From Mycobacterium sp. DL592 (GTDB taxonomy: Bacteria; Actinomycetota; Actinomycetes; Mycobacteriales; Mycobacteriaceae), in assembly GCF_011694515.1 (NCBI RefSeq), contig NZ_CP050192.1:2291301-2355300 (forward strand): DNA of 64,000 nt, in the 5' to 3' direction. The position numbers and the translations under genes were made by a program. Numbering within the stretch: the first letter of the stretch is position 1; every line of letters starts with the position of its first letter. The notes under the pieces were generated by a model. The model saw only the letters and a program-made list of their open reading frames with translations, did no database searches and was not told the DNA's origin. Shown one piece after another: positions 9,133-18,660 of this stretch.

Positions 9133-9582
9133 GTGCCAGCTTCTCCAGACGCGCCCGCCCAACTACCGGCCATCGAGGGTTGGTGGGACCACGACGACGC
9201 CGGTGTCCCCCACCTGGTCGGCGCCAAGTGCCCGCAGTGCGGGACCTACGTCTTCCCGCCTCGGGCCAACAACTGCCCGAACCCGACGTGCGACAGCGAT
9301 GTGCTCGAACCGGTCGCCCTGTCGCGGCGGGGCACGGTGTGGAGCTACACCGAGAACCGCTACGCACCGCCGCCGCCGTACCCGTCGCCTGATCCGTTCG
9401 AGCCGTTCGCGGTGGCTGCCGTTGCGCTGGCCGACGAGGGACTCATCGTGTTAGGCAAGGTCGTCGAGGGCACGCTGGCCGCCGACCTCAAGGTCGGCAT
9501 GGAGGTCGAGCTGACCACAATGCCGCTGTACACCGACGATGACGGCATCGAGCGGATCACCTACGCGTGGAGGATCGTCTGA
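9133..9582 (+). CDS. DUF35 OB-fold / zinc-ribbon acyl-CoA-associated protein
   Basis: This 149-residue protein has the two parts of the DUF35 family. An N-terminal rubredoxin-like zinc ribbon (CPQCGTYVFPPRANNC and a fourth Cys in the following PNPTC) is followed by an OB-fold. It corresponds to Rv1628c and is followed by the thiolase-like partner Rv1627c, as there. DUF35 proteins pair with thiolases or MaoC-like hydratases in lipid and sterol degradation, for example the ChsH2-Ltp2 aldolase. The GTG at 9133 gives the usual length; the frame is open further upstream without family resemblance. The TGA overlaps the next ATG by one base, so the two are translationally coupled. The substrate is unknown. 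Confidence 0.85.
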   Translation: MPASPDAPAQLPAIEGWWDHDDAGVPHLVGAKCPQCGTYVFPPRANNCPNPTCDSDVLEPVALSRRGTVWSYTENRYAPPPPYPSPDPFEPFAVAAVALADEGLIVLGKVVEGTLAADLKVGMEVELTTMPLYTDDDGIERITYAWRIV

Positions 9583-10781
9583 TGGCACCCGAACCCGTCT
9601 ACATCCTTGGCGCCGGCATGCACCCGTGGGGCAAGTGGGGCCGCGACTTCACCGAATACGGGGTCGTGGCGGCCCGCGCCGCACTGGCCGACGCCGGTTT
9701 GGACTGGCGCCAGATTCAGCTCGTCGCCGGGGCCGACACCATCCGCAACGGCTACCCCGGTTTCGTGGCCGGGGCGACGTTCGCCCAGAAGCTCGGCTGG
9801 AACGGCATCCCCGTCACATCCAGCTACGCCGCCTGCGCCAGCGGTTCGCAGGCCCTGCAGAGCGCGCGGGCGCAGATTCTCGCCGGGCTCATTGATGTCG
9901 CGTTGGTCATCGGCGCCGACACCACCCCCAAGGGCTTCTTCGCCCCCGTCGGCGGTGAACGCCGCAACGACCCCGACTGGCAGCGCTTCCACCTCATCGG
10001 CGCCACGAACACCGTGTACTTCGCTCTGCTCGCCCGGCGCCGCATGGACCTCTACGGCGCGACGCTGGAGGACTTCGCCAACGTCAAGGTCAAGAACGCC
10101 AAGCACGGCCTGAACAACCCGTACGCGCGCTACCGCAAAGAGGCCAGCGTCGAAGACGTGCTCGCCAGCCCGGTGGTCTCCGATCCGCTTCGGCTGCTGG
10201 ACATCTGCGCTACCTCCGACGGCGCGGCCGCGGTGATCGTGGCCAGCAAGGAATTCACCGAGAAGCACCTCGGCTCGGCCAAGGGCGTGCCCTCGGTCCG
10301 CGCGGTGAGCCTGCAAAGCCCGCAGTACCCGCAGCACCTACCCGAATTGCCGGACATCGCAACCGATTCCACTGCAGTCGTGCCCGGACCGGAGCGGGTG
10401 TTCAAAGACCAGATCCTCGACGCCGCCTACGCCGAGGCCGGCATCGGCCCCGAGGACCTGTCACTGGCCGAGGTTTACGACCTGTCCACGGCACTGGAGT
10501 TGGACTGGTACGAGCACTTGGGCCTGTGCCCTAAAGGTGAAGCCGAGGCTTTATTGCGCAGCGGTGCGACCACCATCGGCGGCCGGGTTCCGGTCAACGC
10601 CTCCGGCGGGTTGGCCAGCTTCGGCGAGGCGATCCCCGCTCAGGCCATCGCCCAGGTCTGCGAACTCACCTGGCAGCTCAAGGGCCAGGCCACCGGCCGT
10701 CAGGTCGAGGGCGCCACGGTGGGCGTCACCGCCAACCAGGGTCTGTTCGGCCACGGCTCGTCGGTGGTCGTCGCCAAGTAG
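9582..10781 (+). CDS. Thiolase-like lipid-transfer protein
   Basis: This 399-residue protein belongs to the SCP-x/nondecarboxylating thiolase family and corresponds to Rv1627c. The thiolase fold opens with VYILGAGMHPWGKWGRDFTEYG. The nucleophile-loop cysteine is in SSYAACASGSQALQSA, and the C-terminal glycine-rich segment is NASGGLASFGEAIPAQA. Family members either cleave 3-ketoacyl-CoA or, with a DUF35 partner, act as retro-aldolases on side-chain CoA esters. The immediate DUF35 neighbour favours the second. A GGAGGA site lies eight bases upstream of the ATG at 9582. The exact lipid substrate cannot be told. Confidence 0.88.
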   Translation: MAPEPVYILGAGMHPWGKWGRDFTEYGVVAARAALADAGLDWRQIQLVAGADTIRNGYPGFVAGATFAQKLGWNGIPVTSSYAACASGSQALQSARAQILAGLIDVALVIGADTTPKGFFAPVGGERRNDPDWQRFHLIGATNTVYFALLARRRMDLYGATLEDFANVKVKNAKHGLNNPYARYRKEASVEDVLASPVVSDPLRLLDICATSDGAAAVIVASKEFTEKHLGSAKGVPSVRAVSLQSPQYPQHLPELPDIATDSTAVVPGPERVFKDQILDAAYAEAGIGPEDLSLAEVYDLSTALELDWYEHLGLCPKGEAEALLRSGATTIGGRVPVNASGGLASFGEAIPAQAIAQVCELTWQLKGQATGRQVEGATVGVTANQGLFGHGSSVVVAK

Positions 10782-10790
10782 GCTCACCCG

Positions 10791-11018
10791 GTGGCCGAGA
10801 CCGTCGTCGTCACCGTGAAACCCGGCAGCCGCAAAGGCCCCCTAGTCGAGGTGAACGCCGATGGCGCGCTGACGATTTACGTCCGCGAGCGCGCGATCGA
10901 GGGCAAGGCCACCGAAGCGGCCGCCCGTCTGCTGGCCGACCATCTCGGTGTCCCCCGCAGCAGCGTGCAGCTGGCCTCGGGTGCGACGTCGCGGATCAAG
11001 CGCTTCACCGTCGGCTGA
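10791..11018 (+). CDS. DUF167 (YggU/UPF0235) family protein
   Basis: This is a 75-residue protein of the DUF167 family: a short alpha/beta fold with VTVKPGSRKGPLVEV near the start and the conserved EGKATEAAARLLADHLGVPRS helix. The remaining part ends in SRIKRFTVG. The function of the family is not known; homologues are widespread in bacteria and eukaryotes. It begins with GTG nine bases after the thiolase gene on the same strand, so it is probably co-transcribed. Confidence 0.85.
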   Translation: MAETVVVTVKPGSRKGPLVEVNADGALTIYVRERAIEGKATEAAARLLADHLGVPRSSVQLASGATSRIKRFTVG

Positions 11019-11051
11019 CCGAGAAGGACAGACACAACTAGAGTTCGTCTG

Positions 11052-11534
11052 ATGTCGGGTTGGGATAACTTTGCTGTCATCGTCGGCGGTGTGGGTGGCG
11101 CCCTCGTGGGATTGTTGTTCGTCGCGATCTCGATCCATGCCGGGCGGATTGCCGGTTCGGTAGGCCTTCGACATCGCGCCGCCCAGACCTTGGTGGTGTT
11201 CGCCATGCTGCTTCTGCTGGCGGTCGTGCTGGCAGTGCCGTCGCAGCCGGACCGGGTGGTCGGTGCCGAACTCACCGTGCTGGCCGTGGCAGCAGCTGCC
11301 CTGCTGCTCGCCCTCGACAGGTCGGCCGGGGACAAGGCGTCAGATGATTCGTTGAGCCGCATCCTCAATCGGGTCAACCCCAACGTCACCACCGCCCTCG
11401 GTGTGGCGTTGACCGGACTGCTGTTGCTCACCGGTGTCAGCTGGGCTCCCTACACGCTGCTCCCCACGACATGCGCCGCAATCGTGGGCGGTTTGACCAG
11501 CGCCTACCTCCTGCTGACCAAACTCTCTGACTGA
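11052..11534 (+). CDS. Four-helix membrane protein, function unknown
   Basis: This is a 160-residue integral membrane protein with four hydrophobic helices. They fall at about residues 7-27, 44-62, 71-88 and 115-155 (the last a hairpin), separated by a charged loop containing DRSAGDKASDDSLSR. Similar proteins of unknown role occur widely in actinobacteria. The ATG follows the DUF167 stop by 33 bases, so it may share that transcript. The stop is 15 bases from the end of the convergent livF. No catalytic residues stand out. Confidence 0.75.
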   Translation: MSGWDNFAVIVGGVGGALVGLLFVAISIHAGRIAGSVGLRHRAAQTLVVFAMLLLLAVVLAVPSQPDRVVGAELTVLAVAAAALLLALDRSAGDKASDDSLSRILNRVNPNVTTALGVALTGLLLLTGVSWAPYTLLPTTCAAIVGGLTSAYLLLTKLSD

Positions 11535-11549
11535 GCACCGGGGTCGCGG

Positions 11550-12290
11550 CTAGGCCACACCCAGATACGCCGCGCGAATACTGTCGTCGGCCAACAGGTC
11601 CTGGGCCGGACCGCTGCGCGTGACCGTACCGGTCTCGAGGATGTAGGCGCGGTCAGAGCGGCTCAGCGCTTGCTGGGCATTCTGCTCGACCAGCAGAACG
11701 GTGGTGCCCTGGGCGTTGATCTCGGAGACGATCTTGAAGATCTGCGAGATGATCATCGGCGCCAAACCCATCGACGGCTCGTCGAGCAGCAGCACCCGCG
11801 GGCGGGCCATCAGCGCCCGCCCGATGGCGAGCATCTGCTGCTCACCTCCGGACAGCGTGCCGCCGACCTGGGTGCGCCGCTCGGCCAGCCGCGGGAACGT
11901 CTCCAGGATCCAGTCCAGTCGCTCGTCGTGCTCGCTCTTGCTGGCGAATTTGCGCCCGTAGCAACCCATTTCGAGGTTCTCCAGGACCGTCATGCCCGGG
12001 AAGACGCCGCGGCCCTCGGGGGCCTGCACCAGGCCGTCGACCGCTCGCTCGTGCGCTTTGACCTTCGAGATGTCGCGGCCCTCGAACCATACCGAGCCCG
12101 ACGACAAAGGACGAAGACCGGAGATGGCGCGCATCATCGTGGTCTTGCCCGCCCCGTTGGATCCGAGCAGCGTGACCAACTCCCCCTGACGAACCTGCAA
12201 CGAAACACCATGCAGCGCTTCGATTCTGCCGTAGTGCACGACGATGTCGCGCACTTCCAACAGGATGGACCGGTCATCAGAGCTGGTCAT
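11550..12290 (-). CDS. livF: Branched-chain amino-acid type ABC transporter ATPase
   Basis: This is a 246-residue ABC ATPase and the last gene of a five-gene LIV-type transporter operon (livK-H-M-G-F, all on the minus strand). Walker A is GSNGAGKTT, the signature GGTLSGGEQQML, and Walker B VLLLDEPSMGLAP. The short form with the GLVQAPEGRGVFPGMTVLENL segment is characteristic of LivF rather than LivG. It partners LivG to power uptake through LivH/LivM. Its start overlaps the end of livG by 14 bases, indicating coupled translation. Hydrophobic amino acids are the family substrate, but urea or short amides are handled by close relatives. Confidence 0.93.
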   Translation of the reverse strand: MTSSDDRSILLEVRDIVVHYGRIEALHGVSLQVRQGELVTLLGSNGAGKTTMMRAISGLRPLSSGSVWFEGRDISKVKAHERAVDGLVQAPEGRGVFPGMTVLENLEMGCYGRKFASKSEHDERLDWILETFPRLAERRTQVGGTLSGGEQQMLAIGRALMARPRVLLLDEPSMGLAPMIISQIFKIVSEINAQGTTVLLVEQNAQQALSRSDRAYILETGTVTRSGPAQDLLADDSIRAAYLGVA

Positions 12291-13109
12291 CGGGCACCCC
12301 CAGGTAAGCGGCGATCACGGCCGGATCATCGCGGATCTCGGCGGGCAGGCCGTCGGCGATCTTGCGGCCGAACTCCAGCACCACGATCCGGTCGGTGACG
12401 CCCATAACCAGTCGCATGTCGTGCTCGATGAGCAGCACCGTGTAGCCGTCATCGCGGATGGCGCGAATCAGGTCGATCAGGGCGGCCTTCTCGCTGGGGT
12501 TGAAGCCGGCGGCCGGTTCGTCGAGGCACAGCAGTTTGGGCTCGGTGGCCAGTGCGCGGGCAATCTCCAGGCGCCGCTGGTCGCCGTAGGGCAGGTTCTT
12601 GGCCTTCTCCTCGCCACGGTGCGCGATACCGACGAATTGCAGCAGCGCGGCGGCCTTTTCGATGGCCGACCGTTCCTCGCTGCGGTGCCGGGGGCTGCGG
12701 ATCAAGGCACCCGGTACCGAGGTCTTGTGCCGCGCGTCGGTGCCGACGATGACGTTTTCCAGCGCGGTCATCTCGCCCCACAGCCGGATGTTCTGGAAGG
12801 TGCGGGCGATGCCCCGGCGGGTGATCTCGTGACGTTTGATGCGGCCCAGCGGTTCGCCGTCGAAGGTGACCGAACCCGAGCTGGGCCGGTATACCCCGGT
12901 GATGGCGTTGAAGCAGGTGGTCTTGCCCGCGCCGTTCGGCCCGATCAGGCCGAGGATCTCGCCGCGCTTGATCGAGAAGCTCACCGCGTCCAGCGCGGTC
13001 AGGCCACCGAACTTGACGGTGAGATCCTTCGTCTCCAACAGGGCTTCACCTTCGGCCACCTGCACCTCTCGGTGCAGTGCGGCCATACCCTCGTCGATCA
13101 CGGGTTCAC

Positions 13110-13113
<4 letters not shown>
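12277..13113 (-). CDS. livG: Branched-chain amino-acid type ABC transporter ATPase
   Basis: This 278-residue ATPase is the second nucleotide-binding subunit of the LIV transporter. Walker A is GPNGAGKTT and the Walker B region LLCLDEPAAGFNP. The LivG-specific insert after RGIARTFQNIRLWGEMTALENV is present, and the C-terminus ends IAAYLG, typical of LivG. The canonical LSGGQ signature is replaced by NLPYGDQRRLEIARAL, which is normal for LivG. The start overlaps the livM stop by 4 bases (GTGA type), and the end overlaps livF. Confidence 0.93.
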
Positions 13114-14311
<1,198 letters not shown>

Positions 14312-14315
<4 letters not shown>

Positions 14316-15349
14316 GCCCTCGCCTTTCCGAGGCTCTCCCCGAGTATTCCGGTGGGCCGGACCAGCAGCACCAGAACCAGCAGGACGAACGCGACGACGT
14401 CGCGCCACTGGGTGCCGAAGACGGCCTGGCCGTAGTTCTCCATGATGCCCAGGATCAGGCCGCCGAGCAGCGCACCGCGCAGATTGCCGATGCCGCCGAG
14501 CACGGCCGCCGAGAACGCCTTGATGCCCAGTAGGAAGCCGCCGGAGTAGATGATGCCCTGCGGCACCTTGAGGGTGTAGAGCAGTGCCGCGGCTCCGGCG
14601 AGCATGCCGCCGATGAGGAACGTCGTCATGATGATCCGCTCGCGCGAGACACCCATCAGTGTCGCGGTCGTCGGGTCCTGGGCGACCGCGCGGATGCCGC
14701 GGCCGAATTTCGTCCGGTTGATGGCCACATCGGTGAGCAAGGCCAGGACGAGCGCCGCAGCGACGATCACCAGGGTGACGTTGGTGACCGAGGCGCCGAA
14801 GACGTGGAACTGGGCCTTGGGCTGTACCAGGGTGATCGGCTGCTGGGCATTGCTGCCTCCGTAGCCCTTGATGATCTTGGGCAGCACGAAGTGGACGAAC
14901 TCCTGAAGAACGAACGACATGCCGATGGCGGTGATCAGGAACGTCAGCGGGCGCGCGTTGCGCCGGCGCAGCGGCCGGTAGGCCACGAACTCCAATCCTA
15001 TTGCCGCCGAACCTGAGACGAACATCGCGAACAGCATGGCGACGCCGAGGTAAAGGACGGTCAGGAGTACGCCCTTGTTGTAGGCATTGCCACTGGGTGT
15101 GAAGCCCAGAATGATGTCCAGGCAGAAGTAGGCGCCGAACATGCCGAGCATGAAGATCTCGGAGTGGGCGAAGTTGATCAGCCGCAGCACCCCGAAGACC
15201 AGGGTGTAGCCGACGGCGACCAGGGCGTAGATCGCACCCCAGGACAGTCCGTCGATGGTCAACTGCCAGAAGCCGTTTCGCAGATTCTCGATGTTGAAAC
15301 CGATGTCACTGGCGAGGCAGGCGTACTGACCGAGGCACTCGTGGATCAT
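14312..15349 (-). CDS. livH: Branched-chain amino-acid type ABC transporter permease
   Basis: This 345-residue permease has eight or so helices. It carries the LivH hallmarks TIDGLSWGAIYALVAVGYTL at the first helix, RLINFAHSEIFMLGMFGAY after it, and the loop FGRGIRAVAQDPTTATLMG that contacts the ATPases. The N-terminal 30 residues (IHECLGQYACLASDIG) are longer than usual and carry two cysteines. It is the second gene of the operon, separated from livK by an 80-base gap with a hairpin that may reduce expression of membrane components relative to the binding protein. Confidence 0.92.
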
Positions 15350-15380
15350 CCTGGAGACGACTCCTTGGGATCTGTGTTCA

Positions 15381-15422
15381 ACGAGAACGCGCCCGAGCCT
15401 TGCGGTCTCGGACGCGTCTCGT
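15381..15422 (-). terminator. Intercistronic hairpin between livK and livH
   Basis: An imperfect 15-pair stem is built from ACGAGA/TCTCGT, CGCG/CGCG and CCGAG/CTCGG around a 9-base loop. No T-run follows on the minus strand. It may act as an attenuator or as a 3' RNA stabiliser for the livK message, as is common between binding-protein and permease genes. Confidence 0.5.
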
Positions 15423-15429
15423 CAATCAC

Positions 15430-16641
15430 TCACTGAACCTTGTAGATCCAGATCAGGGTCGTGGTGAGCTCACCCTTGTCGGTCCACTGGTACTTACGGG
15501 CAACTCCCTGGCCGTTGTAGTTCTTGACCCACTCGAGCAAGTCCGGACGGGTGATCTTGCCCGCGTCGATGCCCTTCAGCAGCACGGTACCGAGGTCGTA
15601 GCCCTCGGTGCTGTACGTGCCGGGAGCCTGACCGAACTTCTTGGTGTACTCGTCGGCGAAGGCGCCGGTGGCCGGGCCGCAGGGGCAGGACAGGATGGCG
15701 TCCTTGGACGACGAGCCGGCCTGCTTGACGAACTCCGGGTCCTTGGTGCCGTCGGCAGAGACGAATTTGCCGGTGAAGCCGCCGTCACGCAGCTGCTGGA
15801 CGAACGGAGCCGCCTCGGCGTAGTAGCCGCTGTAGAACACCGAGTCCGGCGACTGGCCCTTGACCTGGGTCACCGCGGCCGAGAAGTCCTTGTCGCCCTT
15901 CTTGACCGAGATGTTGCAGGCCGAGACCGCCACCGGGCCGAGGGTTTCGCGGACCGCCTGCGCCAGGCCGGTGCCGTAGTCGGTGCTGTCGTCGACGACA
16001 CACACCTTCTTCTCACCGAGGGTGTTCTTCAGGTAGTTGGCGACCGAGGGGCCCTGCACTCCGTCGTTGGCCAGGCCGCGGAAGAACGTCTTCCAGCCCT
16101 GCTCCGAAAGTGTGACGTTGGTGGCCGACGCGGTGGTCGAGACCAGGCCCGCTTGGTCGAACACCGAACCGGTGGCCTTGGTCTCACCCGAGAACGCGGG
16201 GCCGACCAGGCCGATGGTGAATGCATCGTCGACGATCTGCGGCGCGATGGCCGTCGCTTTCTGCGGGTCGCCCTCGGTGTCGAAGGGCTTCAGCTGAACC
16301 TGGCAGCCGGGGTTGGCGGCGTTGTGCTTGTCGATGGCCAGCTGGACGCCGTTCTTGATGTTGATGCCCAGTGCCGCGTCGGGGCCGTTGAGGGCACCCG
16401 CCATGGCGATGGACACCGGCGGGCAGGTGGCCTTGCCATCACCGGCGGGGTCGGCAGGGACCGCGCCGGCCTCTGGCTTGACCTCGGCACCGTTCTGGTC
16501 GATCTGAACCTGCTCGACGATCTTGAGATCGCTTTGCGACGAGTTCTCACCCGGCTTGGACTGGTTGCAGCCGGCGATGCCGAACATCACCAGCAGGGCC
16601 GAACTCGCGGCGATTGCACTCCGTGTCGTGCGAGAGCGCAC
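15430..16641 (-). CDS. livK: Branched-chain amino-acid type ABC substrate-binding lipoprotein
   Basis: This 403-residue solute-binding protein is the first gene of the operon. A lipoprotein signal peptide ends in LVMFGIAGC, so Cys24 is expected to be diacylated and held on the outer face of the membrane. The mature part has the two-lobed Leu/Ile/Val-binding fold of Peripla_BP_6, with VSIAMAGALNGPDAALGINI, IGLVGPAFSGETKA and YDLGTVLLKGIDA. A linker of about 45 residues rich in acidic and proline residues precedes the fold. The ligand could be a branched-chain amino acid or a related amide. The promoter should lie in the 187 bases after pdtaR. Confidence 0.9.
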   Translation of the reverse strand: MRSRTTRSAIAASSALLVMFGIAGCNQSKPGENSSQSDLKIVEQVQIDQNGAEVKPEAGAVPADPAGDGKATCPPVSIAMAGALNGPDAALGINIKNGVQLAIDKHNAANPGCQVQLKPFDTEGDPQKATAIAPQIVDDAFTIGLVGPAFSGETKATGSVFDQAGLVSTTASATNVTLSEQGWKTFFRGLANDGVQGPSVANYLKNTLGEKKVCVVDDSTDYGTGLAQAVRETLGPVAVSACNISVKKGDKDFSAAVTQVKGQSPDSVFYSGYYAEAAPFVQQLRDGGFTGKFVSADGTKDPEFVKQAGSSSKDAILSCPCGPATGAFADEYTKKFGQAPGTYSTEGYDLGTVLLKGIDAGKITRPDLLEWVKNYNGQGVARKYQWTDKGELTTTLIWIYKVQ

Positions 16642-16828
16642 GTTTCACCTCCGGTCAGTAGTTTCGTCGGTGGGTAGAACATAGCCAACGCTGGGCCGCA
16701 GCGCGTGGTCTTGGCTAACGGCTGGCTGCGAGCATATTGCGGTCAAGGCCAAACGGCGCGGTCAGGACGGTCGTGCACCGGCCACCGACCGGCCAGGAAA
16801 CGCAGAGTTAACGGGGCGCGTCGCCGAC

Positions 16829-17458
16829 TCAGTTCTCCGACGAGGTGCCCTCGGGGGCGTCGAGTGTTTCGAGCACCACCTCGGCCACCCGCTTCATCGT
16901 CGTGCGACGGTCCATGGCGGCACGCTGAATCCATTTGAAGGCTTCCGGCTCGGTCATGCCCTGCTTGCTCTGCAGCAGGCCCTTGGCCCGCTCGACGAGC
17001 TTGCGGGTCTCCAGCCGGTCCGAGAGGTTGGCGACCTCGCGCTCGAGCTCGGCGACCTCGGCGAAGCGGCTGACGGCCACTTCGATGGCCGGGATCAGAT
17101 CGGTAATGGAGAACGGCTTGACGAGGTAGGCCATCGCGCCGGCGTCGCGGGCCTTCTCGACCAGATCGCGCTGGCTGAATGCGGTCAACACGACGATCGG
17201 GGCGATGCGCTTGGCCGCGATCTCCGAGGCAGCGTCGATGCCGTCGCGCCGCGGCATCTTGACGTCCATGATCACCAGGTCAGGGCGCAGCTGTTCGGCG
17301 AGTTCGACGGCTTCCTGCCCGTCACCGGCCTCGCCGACGACTTCGTAACCCTCTTCACGCAGCATCTCGGCCAAATCCAGCCGGATCAGCGCCTCGTCCT
17401 CAGCGATCAGAACACGGTGGGGCGTGCGGCCTTCGGCGTCGTTGGTAGACCCGGTCAT
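16829..17458 (-). CDS. pdtaR: ANTAR response regulator PdtaR
   Basis: PdtaR is the response regulator of the PdtaS-PdtaR system. It binds RNA hairpins to antagonise transcription termination. The 209-residue protein, started at the ATG at 17458, has a receiver domain with acidic pair E20/D21, phosphoacceptor D65 in LVIMDVKMP and K114 in YLVKPF. A coiled-coil and an ANTAR domain (about 140-200) follow, with VERAKGLLQSKQGM and AAMDRRTTMKRVAEVVLE. It matches Rv1626. The sensor kinase PdtaS is not in the window; in M. tuberculosis it is also encoded elsewhere. Its targets in mycobacteria include ppe-type and nitric-oxide responsive transcripts. Confidence 0.95.
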   Translation of the reverse strand: MTGSTNDAEGRTPHRVLIAEDEALIRLDLAEMLREEGYEVVGEAGDGQEAVELAEQLRPDLVIMDVKMPRRDGIDAASEIAAKRIAPIVVLTAFSQRDLVEKARDAGAMAYLVKPFSITDLIPAIEVAVSRFAEVAELEREVANLSDRLETRKLVERAKGLLQSKQGMTEPEAFKWIQRAAMDRRTTMKRVAEVVLETLDAPEGTSSEN

Positions 17459-17572
17459 GAGGCTATTGTCGCGTGGCTGGGGCCAAACAGCGACCTCGGG
17501 GCGCTCGGCGCACCGCTTGGCGGGTTTCCCGCCGCCATCCACTATGGTGGAAAACCGCCGCGACGCGGCCCC

Positions 17573-17649
17573 GCCCTCGTATCCCAACTGGCAGAGGAAA
17601 CGGATTCAAAACCCGTGCAGTGTGAGTTCGAATCTCACCGAGGGCACCA
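17573..17649 (+). tRNA. tRNA with CAA anticodon (tRNA-Leu), class I body
   Basis: A full cloverleaf is visible. The acceptor stem GCCCTCG pairs with CGAGGGC, and the discriminator A is followed by an encoded CCA. The D-loop is AACTGGCAGA and the T-arm is GTGAG-TTCGAAT-CTCAC. The anticodon loop is TTCAAAA, giving anticodon CAA (Leu, codon UUG), with an A-C mismatch at the top of the anticodon stem (31-39). The variable region is only five bases, whereas bacterial tRNA-Leu normally has a long variable arm. Discriminator A73 is right for Leu. It is a clear tRNA by structure; charging identity is less sure. Confidence 0.85.
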
Positions 17650-17789
17650 GTTCTGGTGCATATGCCTTCGCGGCCACCCCGACATCGGGCCCCACCGTTT
17701 GCCCGATCAATCATTAACCAGCCGGTGGTATGGTCCGCCGCTGTGAACACGGCGTTTGTGAGCCCCGGAATCACGGCCCAGGCAGCGCT

Positions 17790-18614
17790 GTGGCGACGGT
17801 GAACCGGCGTCATTTCCTGGGAGCGCTCGCCGCGGCAACGGTGGCAGGTGTAGGTGTGGCCCGCGAGTTCCTCGGCGCGCCGTCACGCACCTTCCCGGCT
17901 CCATCGGCACACGCGGCGACAGTGGGAATCTCCGGTCCGTCGAATCCTTCTCCTTCCGTGTTGGCGCCGCCACCTCTGGGGAATCGGATTCCGCTGCCGG
18001 GCGGTGGCGCACTGACCAGACTTCCCGGCACCGGAGACCTGCTTGCGCTGACTGTGGACGACGGAGTCAACTCGGAGGTGGTCCGCCTCTACACCCAGTT
18101 CGCCATAGACACCGGTATCCGGCTGACGTTCTTCGTCAATGGCCGATACGGTTCGTGGACCGAGCACCTGGGGTTGCTGCGGCCGCTGGTCGAGTCCGGG
18201 CAGATCCAACTCGGCAACCACACGTGGTCACACCCGGATCTGACGACGGTGTCGCAGCAACGCATCGCCGAGGAAATCACCCGCAACGACCGATTTCTGA
18301 AAGCCACCTACGGGATCGACGCCGCGCCCTACTTCCGGCCGCCGTACGGCAACCACAACGCGACCGTCGACGCCGTCGCGGCCGATCTGGGCTACACGGC
18401 CACCACATTGTGGTCGGGTTCGCTGTCGGATTCCACGCTGATCACCGAGGACTACATCGTCAAGATGGCCGACCAATACTTCACGCCGCAGACCATCGTG
18501 ATCGGACACCTCAACCACCTGCCCGTCACCCACGTCTACGGGCAGCTTGTGGACATCATCCGCGCACGCAACCTGCGCACCGTCACCCTCAACGACGTAT
18601 TCCTGAAACCCTGA
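17790..18614 (+). CDS. Tat-exported polysaccharide deacetylase (NodB homology)
   Basis: This carbohydrate esterase family 4 protein removes acetyl groups from surface or cell-wall polysaccharide. From the GTG at 17790 it has 274 residues; GTG at 17799 or ATG at 17730 are alternatives. The N-terminus NRRHFLGALAAATVAG is a twin-arginine signal, followed by a proline/serine-rich linker. NodB motif 1 reads LTVDDG (usually TFDDG) and keeps the catalytic base and metal Asp. Motif 2 is HTWSHPDL with both metal-binding His, and motif 3 RPPYG. The active site looks complete. It starts after the tRNA and converges on the nitrilase gene. The substrate is unknown; peptidoglycan and arabinogalactan-linked sugars are possible. 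Confidence 0.88.
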   Translation: MATVNRRHFLGALAAATVAGVGVAREFLGAPSRTFPAPSAHAATVGISGPSNPSPSVLAPPPLGNRIPLPGGGALTRLPGTGDLLALTVDDGVNSEVVRLYTQFAIDTGIRLTFFVNGRYGSWTEHLGLLRPLVESGQIQLGNHTWSHPDLTTVSQQRIAEEITRNDRFLKATYGIDAAPYFRPPYGNHNATVDAVAADLGYTATTLWSGSLSDSTLITEDYIVKMADQYFTPQTIVIGHLNHLPVTHVYGQLVDIIRARNLRTVTLNDVFLKP

Positions 18615-18660
18615 TCACTGGGATCGATGCCGGCCGCCGCGGGGCGGTTTCGACCCACGC

